Source: Methylocapsa sp. (lineage in GTDB: Bacteria; Pseudomonadota; Alphaproteobacteria; Rhizobiales; Beijerinckiaceae). From it: a DNA stretch of 5,033 bases. Below, one piece after another: positions 1 through 5,033 of the stretch. Position 1 is the first letter of the stretch. Every line of letters starts with the position of its first letter. Made by a program: the position numbers and the translations under genes. A model generated the notes under the pieces. That model saw nothing but the letters and a program-made list of their open reading frames with translations. It made no database searches and was not told the origin of the DNA. The stretch covers positions 4,556 through 9,588 of the forward strand of contig PLUZ01000134.1 in NCBI GenBank assembly GCA_003162995.1, given 5' to 3'.

Positions 1-91
1 GCCGGCCGGTTTCATAATAATGGTAAGATTCCCATAAAGTTGGCTGATTCGCGCGGTAAGAGCTTTGATTCGGCCATGCCGGGAGGGGTGG
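1..91 (+). other. 5' non-coding leader of divL
   Basis: No convincing gene is seen here. The stretch opens with the 8-bp palindrome CCGGCCGG (2-9). An AT-rich part follows, with a CATAAT hexamer at 13-18 that could be a -10 element, but its -35 partner would lie outside the window, so I do not call a promoter. No TTAA-N7-TTAA CtrA-type box is visible. The downstream end carries the divL ribosome binding site. Confidence 0.5.
82..88 (+). promoter_or_regulatory. Shine-Dalgarno site that decides the divL start
   Basis: GGAGGGG lies 5 nt (counted from GGAGG) before the ATG at 92, which is a near-ideal spacing. The longer alternative, TTG at 65, has only AAGAG two bases upstream and is a poor start. 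This site is the reason the 92 start is preferred. Confidence 0.7.
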
Positions 92-2617
92 ATGGGTTGG
101 TGCTGGCGCCAGCGAAAATTGAAAATTGTGCGGCATGCCTGGCTAAGCACCGGACTTGGGTTTCCGAGCTTCCTGGCGGCATCGCCAGTGCTGGGCGAGG
201 CGGCCGGTCAAACGGGCGTGGCAGCTGGTTTGCGCGGCTATGCCGGCGCGGCGGAATTGACGTTGATTGCCGGTCTCACCGTTTTTTCGGGGCTCGCCGC
301 GATCCTCTATCTCTCCCAGCGGCGGCGCAGCATGGAACGGGAGGCGGCCCATCATCTTGAGTTTATGGCGTTGCGCGCGAAGCTCGACCGCGCCGAGCTT
401 TTTCTTGGCGCCGAAACCCAAATCATTGTCGCCTGGGCAGGGCCGGGCGAGGATCCCGAGATTGAAGGCGATCTCGAGCTTGCAGGGGACCGGCCAAATG
501 CCCGCCGCGTGCTTGCCTTCGGTTCCTGGCTGCCGCCCGGGATGGCGCAAACCGTCGAAAATTCGGTCGCCCTGCTGCGGGCTCGGGGCGAATCTTTCCG
601 TTTCACAGTCATGAGCTTGGACGGGCACCATCTCGAAATCGAGGGACGCCCGTTCGCCGGCATTGCCGTCCTGCGGATTAGGGATGTCTCCGGCGATCGC
701 CGCGAGGCCGTCCGTCTCCAAGAATTGCAGGCGGGTACGATCAAGCAAGTCGAGGCGCTGCGGGCCCTTCTCAACGCGACCCCCTACCCCGCTTGGCTCC
801 GCGATGGCGGCGGCAAATTGAGCTGGGTCAATGCCGCCTATGCCCACGCAGTCGAAGCAAGGGATCAAGAAGCCGCCGTCTCGCGCGGCATCGAGCTTAT
901 CGAAAGTCAGGCGCGCGAGGCCGGCGCGGCATCACGCAGTGCCGGCGCGGTTTGGCATGGGCGCGCACCGGCGGTCGTTGCCGGCGCGCGCCGGATGCTC
1001 GAAATCGTCGATGCGCCGGCGGGCTGCGGTTCGGCCGGAATAGCTGCGGATGTGTCGGAAATCGAATCCATGCGAGCCGCTCTCGACCAGCAAACGAAGG
1101 CCCATGCGCGCACGCTCGACCAGCTTTCTACAGCCGTTGCCATTTTCGATGGGGGAAAGCAGCTCGTTTTCCACAATGCGGCCTATCGCCAGCTTTGGGC
1201 GCTCGATCAAGCTTGGCTTGATCAGAGGCCAACCGATTCCGAGATTCTCGACCGCCTGCGGGCGGCGCGGCTATTGCCTGAGCAAGCCGATTTCCGGGCC
1301 TGGAAGGCAGGCCTGCTCGCCGCCTATCAATCGCTTGATACCGACGAACAGGTCTGGTTTTTGCCTGACGGGCGGACGTTGCGGGCCGTCATTAGCCCCA
1401 ATCCCCAAGGCGGCGTCACTTACCTTTTCGACGATGTCACTGAACGCTACCATCTCGTTTCCCAGTATAATGCCTCGATCCGCGTGCAGAGCGAAACGCT
1501 TGATGCCTTGAAGGAGGGCGTCGCCGTGTTCGGCAGCGACGGCCGCCTTAAATTGTTCAACCCGGCCTTTGCCAATATGTGGGCGCTTGAACCAAGCGAG
1601 CTCGACAACCGGCCGCATATCGATCGCGTCGCTCTGCTTTGCACGCCGCTCTTTTCCGACGAAGAAGGATGGGGGGCGCTGCGTGCTGCCGTCGCAGGAT
1701 TGCCCGATCAACGCGTGGGGCTCGAACGCCGTCTCGCGCGCCGCGATGGGTCCGTGCTCGATTGCGCCGCAGCACCACTCCCGGATGGCGCGACCCTACT
1801 CACCTTCATCGACACGACCGCAAGCGTGAGTGTCGAACGTGCATTGACAGAGCGCAATCAGGCGCTGAGCGACCGCAATCAGGCGCTGCGCGATGCCGAA
1901 AGGCTGCGCAATGACTTCGTCCACCATGTCTCTTACGAGCTGCGTTCGCCACTGACCAATATCATCGGCTTCATTCAGCTGCTCGACGATCCCGCGATCG
2001 GCCCGCTCAATACCAAACAGCGTGAGTACGCGGGCTATGTCATGAAATCCTCGTCTGCTCTGCTCGCCATCATCAACGATATTCTTGATCTCGCCTCAAT
2101 CGACGCGGATGCGATGGAATTGTCACTCGAGGACGTCGACATCGCGCAAACCATGCGGGCAGCGGCGGAAGGCGTTCAGGACCGGCTCGGGGAATCCTCG
2201 CTGACCCTTCGCGTCGCGGCGATGGAGGGGCTCGGGTCCTTTATCGCTGACGGCAAACGTATCCGGCAGATCCTCTTCAACCTTCTCTCGAACGCGATCG
2301 GCTTTTCCTCGGCCGGTCATACCATCGATCTCTCGGCGGCGCGGCGGGACGGCGAGATCCTATTCACCGTTTCCGACGAGGGAAGCGGAATTCCGCCCGA
2401 AATCCTCGAACATGTTTTCGATCGCTTCAAGACCTATACAACAGGATCGCGCCATCGCGGCGTTGGCCTTGGCCTTTCCATTGTACGTTCCTTTGTCGAG
2501 TTGCACGGCGGCTGCGTCGAAATCGATTCGACCCCAGGAAAAGGGACGCGCGCGACTTGCATCTTTCCCGCCCAAGGTATGAAGCTGGTGGCAAGCGAAA
2601 CGCCACAAGGAATGTGA
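92..2617 (+). CDS. divL: DivL-type PAS-containing pseudo-histidine kinase (Tyr in place of phosphoacceptor His)
   Basis: This is an 841-residue protein. Residues 16-35 are hydrophobic and may be a signal peptide or first anchor. Residues 56-74 form a clear membrane segment followed by RRR, so the rest should be cytoplasmic. Three PAS-like regions follow at about 221-325 (the most divergent), 337-455 and 459-577. A coiled-coil helix (about 578-605) leads into a DHp domain with FVHHVSYELRSPL. Tyr615 stands where kinases have the phosphorylated His. The ATPase domain looks intact: N box with Asn730/Asn734, G1 box DEGSGIP (762-768), VFDRF, and G2 box GVGLGL (790-795). The N box reads NAIGFS where NAxKFT is usual. 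In Caulobacter, DivL carries Tyr550 at this position, binds DivK and controls the CckA-CtrA phosphorelay. The same role is inferred here. An ordinary kinase with a substituted His is the alternative. Confidence 0.85.
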   Translation: MGWCWRQRKLKIVRHAWLSTGLGFPSFLAASPVLGEAAGQTGVAAGLRGYAGAAELTLIAGLTVFSGLAAILYLSQRRRSMEREAAHHLEFMALRAKLDRAELFLGAETQIIVAWAGPGEDPEIEGDLELAGDRPNARRVLAFGSWLPPGMAQTVENSVALLRARGESFRFTVMSLDGHHLEIEGRPFAGIAVLRIRDVSGDRREAVRLQELQAGTIKQVEALRALLNATPYPAWLRDGGGKLSWVNAAYAHAVEARDQEAAVSRGIELIESQAREAGAASRSAGAVWHGRAPAVVAGARRMLEIVDAPAGCGSAGIAADVSEIESMRAALDQQTKAHARTLDQLSTAVAIFDGGKQLVFHNAAYRQLWALDQAWLDQRPTDSEILDRLRAARLLPEQADFRAWKAGLLAAYQSLDTDEQVWFLPDGRTLRAVISPNPQGGVTYLFDDVTERYHLVSQYNASIRVQSETLDALKEGVAVFGSDGRLKLFNPAFANMWALEPSELDNRPHIDRVALLCTPLFSDEEGWGALRAAVAGLPDQRVGLERRLARRDGSVLDCAAAPLPDGATLLTFIDTTASVSVERALTERNQALSDRNQALRDAERLRNDFVHHVSYELRSPLTNIIGFIQLLDDPAIGPLNTKQREYAGYVMKSSSALLAIINDILDLASIDADAMELSLEDVDIAQTMRAAAEGVQDRLGESSLTLRVAAMEGLGSFIADGKRIRQILFNLLSNAIGFSSAGHTIDLSAARRDGEILFTVSDEGSGIPPEILEHVFDRFKTYTTGSRHRGVGLGLSIVRSFVELHGGCVEIDSTPGKGTRATCIFPAQGMKLVASETPQGM
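1853..1888 (+). repeat. In-gene tandem 21-nt unit encoding coiled-coil heptads
   Basis: The 15-mer CGCAATCAGGCGCTG occurs exactly at 1853-1867 and again at 1874-1888, a period of 21 nt or seven codons. It encodes RNQAL-x-D twice, in phase with a coiled-coil heptad, just upstream of the DHp domain of divL. The nucleotide identity suggests a recent in-frame duplication in the signalling helix. Confidence 0.75.
2607..2611 (+). promoter_or_regulatory. Ribosome binding site of the tsaE-amgK fusion
   Basis: AAGGA lies within the last codons of divL. It is 11 nt before the ATG at 2623, which is rather long, and only 2 nt before an in-frame GTG at 2614, which is too short. The ATG is therefore preferred. 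The GTG would overlap the divL stop as GTGA, and both options imply translational coupling. Confidence 0.45.
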
Positions 2618-2622
2618 ACGCT

Positions 2623-4179
2623 ATGGTCGCCGGGACGATCCGGACAACAGCTTCCGAAACGATCTGGCCGCGCGCTCTCGAAGATGAGGGCGCGATCGCT
2701 TCGCTCGCCGCCGATGTCGCCGCGCTGGTTGGTCCGGGCGATCTCGTGACCTTGTCGGGCGGCCTTGGTGCGGGAAAGACGGCGTTCGCCCGCGCCCTCA
2801 TTCGTATCCTGACCGGCGAGCAAGATATCGAAGTGCCGAGCCCGACCTTCACCTTGATGCAAATTTACGAAGGCTTGAACTTTCCCATCGTGCATGCCGA
2901 TTTCTACCGGATCGAGAAGCCGCGGGACCTCATCGAACTGGGGTTCGACGAGGCTTGCGACGGCGCCCTCGTCCTGGTCGAATGGCCGGAGCGCGCGGGT
3001 GATTTACTCGACGCGGGCCGGCTCGACATCGAACTGAAGCTCGATCGGGACAAAGACCCCGGCTACCGCGCCGTGACCCTGACTGGCAGCGGAGCCTTCG
3101 CAACGCGGCTTGCGCGCGCCAAGGCGATCCACGAACTTCTCGATCGCAGCGGCTGGAGCGGCGCCGAGCGCAGTTTCATGCAGGGCGATGCGTCGGCCAG
3201 AAGCTATGAGCGTTTGCTGAAACACGACGGACAGAGCGCGATCTTGATGATCTCGCCGCCTCGTCCGGACGGGCCTCCGCTTCGCTATGGCAAATCCTAT
3301 AGCGCCATCGCCAAGCTCGCTGAGGATATAAGGCCTTTCATCGCGGTCGGCCAAGGGTTGCACGAGCAAGGTCTCTCCGCGCCCGAAATCCATGCCTTCG
3401 ATCTCGCCGCCGGGCTTGCCGTTATCGAGGATCTCGGCAGTGAACCGATAACCAGCGAAAGCGGCATCATCGAGGACCGTTACGCCGTTGCGCTCGCGGC
3501 GCTCGCGCATTTGCATGGTGCCAATCTTTCCGACACTTTGCCTGTCGACGGCAAAGAGACCTACAGGATCCCGGTCTATGACGTCGACGCGCTTTCCATC
3601 GAGGTCGAACTGCTGCTCGATTGGTATCTGCCATATATCGCTTGCGCGCAGGTCGCCTCCGGCGCCAAGGCGACTTTTGTCAATCTTTGGCGTCACGCTG
3701 TTCAGACTATCCTCGCCGCGCGGCCGACATGGACCTTGCGCGACTATCACTCACCAAATCTCCTTTGGCTTGCCGAGCGCCAAGGCATCGCCGGTGTCGG
3801 TATTATCGATTTTCAGGACTGTGTCCTCGGCCACGCCGCCTATGATGTCGTCTCTCTTTTACAAGATGCCCGCGTCGATGTTCCGCAAGAGGTTGAATTG
3901 AAACTGCTTGCCCAATACGCAAGGCTGCGGCGCGAGGAGGATGCTGGCTTCGACACGGCGGGTTTTGCCCGCGCCTATGCAATTTTGGGCGCGCAGCGAG
4001 CAACAAAGATCTTAGGGATTTTCGCGCGTCTCGATGAACGCGACAAAAAGCCCCAGTATCTCGTTCATTTGCCGCGTATCGAACGATATCTCGCGAATAA
4101 TCTCGGTCACCCGGCTTTAACCGAGCTTAAACTCTGGTATGAGGAGCATCTGCCGCGACTCTTTGTTGCCGCGCCTTAA
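2623..4179 (+). CDS. tsaE-amgK: Bifunctional TsaE (t6A ATPase) / AmgK-type sugar kinase fusion
   Basis: This is a 518-residue protein with two domains. The N-terminal part (about 1-155) matches TsaE, the ATPase that drives TsaBD in making N6-threonylcarbamoyladenosine at tRNA position 37. It has Walker A GGLGAGKT (46-53), SPTFTL (73-78), HADFYR (91-96), ELGFDE (105-110) and EWPE (120-123). The C-terminal part (about 183-518) has the APH/choline-kinase fold: GDASARSYERL (188-198) in the N lobe, catalytic loop RDYHSPN with Asp374 and Asn379, and DFQD with metal-binding Asp396. Its length and the following murU-like gene point to AmgK, which phosphorylates the anomeric hydroxyl of MurNAc/GlcNAc. 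The substrate is inferred from context, not from residues. Free TsaE is about 150 residues, so this is a true fusion with an uninterrupted frame. No signal peptide is seen, so it is cytoplasmic. It starts 5 nt after divL, which indicates one operon. Confidence 0.88.
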   Translation: MVAGTIRTTASETIWPRALEDEGAIASLAADVAALVGPGDLVTLSGGLGAGKTAFARALIRILTGEQDIEVPSPTFTLMQIYEGLNFPIVHADFYRIEKPRDLIELGFDEACDGALVLVEWPERAGDLLDAGRLDIELKLDRDKDPGYRAVTLTGSGAFATRLARAKAIHELLDRSGWSGAERSFMQGDASARSYERLLKHDGQSAILMISPPRPDGPPLRYGKSYSAIAKLAEDIRPFIAVGQGLHEQGLSAPEIHAFDLAAGLAVIEDLGSEPITSESGIIEDRYAVALAALAHLHGANLSDTLPVDGKETYRIPVYDVDALSIEVELLLDWYLPYIACAQVASGAKATFVNLWRHAVQTILAARPTWTLRDYHSPNLLWLAERQGIAGVGIIDFQDCVLGHAAYDVVSLLQDARVDVPQEVELKLLAQYARLRREEDAGFDTAGFARAYAILGAQRATKILGIFARLDERDKKPQYLVHLPRIERYLANNLGHPALTELKLWYEEHLPRLFVAAP

Positions 4180-4181
4180 CT

Positions 4182-4197
4182 CCGGCGGACCCGCCGG
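4182..4197 (+). terminator. GC hairpin after the tsaE-amgK stop (weak terminator or 3' stabiliser)
   Basis: CCGGCGG (4182-4188) and CCGCCGG (4191-4197) are perfect inverted arms. Folded realistically this gives a 6-bp GC stem with a GACC tetraloop, starting 3 nt after the stop codon. The following bases are TTCCATTGG, not a T-run, so it is not a classical intrinsic terminator. It may only attenuate transcription or protect the upstream mRNA end. Confidence 0.4.
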
Positions 4198-4272
4198 TTC
4201 CATTGGCAAGCTCTTCTGTTGGGCAGTCCTGCTGACAGTTGCGAAAATCGTGAAAATTCGAAAAATGGATCA

Positions 4273-4285
4273 AGGGTTTTACCCT
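4273..4285 (+). other. Small inverted repeat in the spacer before murU
   Basis: AGGGT-TTT-ACCCT forms a 5-bp stem with a 3-nt loop, 37 nt before the murU ATG. It follows an AT-rich stretch (4239-4270) unlike the GC-rich genes around it. It could be an operator half, a leader hairpin or chance. Nothing here identifies a regulator. Confidence 0.3.
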
Positions 4286-4322
4286 GCGATCACTTGGTCA
4301 ACAGTTGGCAACCGGCGCCCCA

Positions 4323-5033
4323 ATGTCCTCTTTCCTGCCCGCCAAAGCCATGGTCTTCGCCGCGGGATTGGGCACAAGGATGCGACCCTTGACCGAACGC
4401 CTGCCAAAGCCATTGGTTGCGGTCGCGGGCAAACCGCTGATCGACCATACGCTCGACCGCTTCGCCGCGGCCGGTGTCGATACGGCAATTGTCAATGTAC
4501 ATTATCTGGCCGGCCAGATCGAAGCACATCTCGCGGCCCGCAAAATCCCGAAAATCCTGATTTCGGACGAGCGCGAGACGCTTCTCGATCAAGGCGGCGG
4601 AATCGCCAAGGTCTTGCCTTGGCTCGGGCAGGAGCCTTTTTTTCTCGCCAACACGGATGCTTTCTGGGTCGAAGGCCCAGCGGACAATCTTCGCTGTCTC
4701 GCGGCCTCTTGGGATCCGGAGAAGATGGATATTTTGCTGCTCGTCGCAGCCGTGGCAGCGAGCGTGGGTGTCGATTCACCAGGTGATTTCAACATGGCGC
4801 CCGATGGCCGACTAATCCGGCGTTCGGAACGCGAAATCGCGCCGTTCGTTTATACGGGTGTCGGTATCATCAAACCCGGGCTCTTCGCGGCGGAGACACG
4901 CGACATTTTTCCTCTCGCTCCGTTTTTTTTCGAGGCGGCTGAGAAAAGACGCCTGTTCGGCCAAAGGCTTGACGGGTTGTGGTTTCATGTCGGCACGCCG
5001 CAAGCGATTGAGGAAGCGGAACGAAAACTTGCG
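4323..5033 (+). CDS. murU: MurU-like N-acetylmuramate-1-phosphate uridylyltransferase (3' end outside window)
   Basis: The window shows 237 codons with no stop. The family is usually about 225-245 residues, so only a few residues should be missing. The N-terminus has the sugar-nucleotidyltransferase signature, GLGTRMRPLT (15-24) followed by PKPL (28-31), which binds the nucleotide and carries the catalytic Arg and Lys. DQGGG (89-93) and NTD with the probable metal ligand Asp112 follow, and WFHVGTP (220-226) lies near the C-terminus. MurU joins UTP and MurNAc-1-phosphate to give UDP-MurNAc in cytosolic peptidoglycan recycling. The AmgK-type kinase just upstream supports this over a mannose-1-P or glucose-1-P transferase, but residues alone do not settle the sugar. 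The ATG at 4323 is chosen because the family begins close to the GxGTR motif. It has no good Shine-Dalgarno; ATG 4350 and TTG 4305 are alternatives. Confidence 0.8.
   Translation, partial: MSSFLPAKAMVFAAGLGTRMRPLTERLPKPLVAVAGKPLIDHTLDRFAAAGVDTAIVNVHYLAGQIEAHLAARKIPKILISDERETLLDQGGGIAKVLPWLGQEPFFLANTDAFWVEGPADNLRCLAASWDPEKMDILLLVAAVAASVGVDSPGDFNMAPDGRLIRRSEREIAPFVYTGVGIIKPGLFAAETRDIFPLAPFFFEAAEKRRLFGQRLDGLWFHVGTPQAIEEAERKLA

Noticed and set aside
1..60. sigma70 promoter or CtrA box upstream of divL
   Set aside because: Only a lone CATAAT is present, without a visible -35, and no TTAA-N7-TTAA pair is found.
65..91. Longer divL start at TTG 65
   Set aside because: It has poor ribosome-binding context, while ATG 92 has GGAGGGG at good spacing. 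The nine extra residues add no recognisable feature.
40..360. A 106-codon plus-strand open frame at the left end
   Set aside because: It overlaps the start of divL in another frame, lacks a good Shine-Dalgarno, and has an Arg/Gly-rich, motif-free product.
143..868. A 241-codon open frame on the minus strand inside divL
   Set aside because: It is antisense to the well-supported divL frame. Its product shows no recognisable domain and is low-complexity and Arg/Gly/Pro-rich, as expected for the reverse strand of a GC-rich gene.
3004..3750. A 248-codon minus-strand open frame inside the tsaE-amgK fusion
   Set aside because: It is antisense to a frame with clear TsaE and kinase motifs. Its product has no recognisable domain, and the length is explained by GC bias.
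3175..4179. Aminoglycoside-resistance phosphotransferase
   Set aside because: The APH fold is shared by many small-molecule kinases. Fusion to TsaE and adjacency to a MurU-like gene point to sugar recycling, and there is no mobile or resistance context.
4139..4786. A 215-codon plus-strand open frame spanning the spacer and overlapping murU
   Set aside because: It overlaps both the end of the fusion gene and most of murU in another frame. Its product is rich in Arg, Gly and Ser with no motifs, and there is no ribosome binding site.

Overview
The window looks like a chromosomal piece of an alphaproteobacterium, most likely order Hyphomicrobiales (Rhizobiales). The reasons are high GC coding sequence, a DivL-type tyrosine pseudo-histidine-kinase (a cell-cycle protein of that class), and the gene order divL - tsaE/amgK fusion - murU. 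From memory that order recurs in this group. A Beijerinckiaceae/methylotroph-like host would fit the composition, but that is a guess.

Layout: 1-91 is a short 5' non-coding stretch ending in a strong Shine-Dalgarno sequence. 92-2617 (+) encodes a membrane-anchored, multi-PAS sensor-kinase-like protein. Its phosphoacceptor motif reads SYELRSPL, with Tyr615 where histidine is expected, and I call it DivL. 2623-4179 (+) starts 5 nt after the divL stop. It encodes a two-domain fusion: an N-terminal TsaE P-loop ATPase for tRNA t6A synthesis, and a C-terminal aminoglycoside-phosphotransferase-fold sugar kinase of the AmgK type. 4180-4322 is a 143-nt spacer that holds a GC-rich hairpin just after the stop, an AT-rich stretch and a second small hairpin. 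4323-5033 (+) is a nucleotidyltransferase, most likely MurU. It is still open at the window edge but nearly complete.

The three genes share one strand. The first two are almost certainly co-transcribed. murU may be read through or may use its own promoter in the spacer. AmgK and MurU form a known pair: AmgK phosphorylates the anomeric position of recycled MurNAc/GlcNAc, and MurU converts MurNAc-1-P to UDP-MurNAc. This bypasses de novo, fosfomycin-sensitive UDP-MurNAc synthesis. The cluster thus puts a cell-cycle polarity regulator, a translation-fidelity enzyme and cell-wall recycling next to each other.

I see no mobile element, CRISPR array, tRNA or rRNA, and no clear sign of horizontal transfer. 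It reads as conserved core chromosome, with the Tyr-for-His kinase and the TsaE-AmgK fusion as its most notable features.
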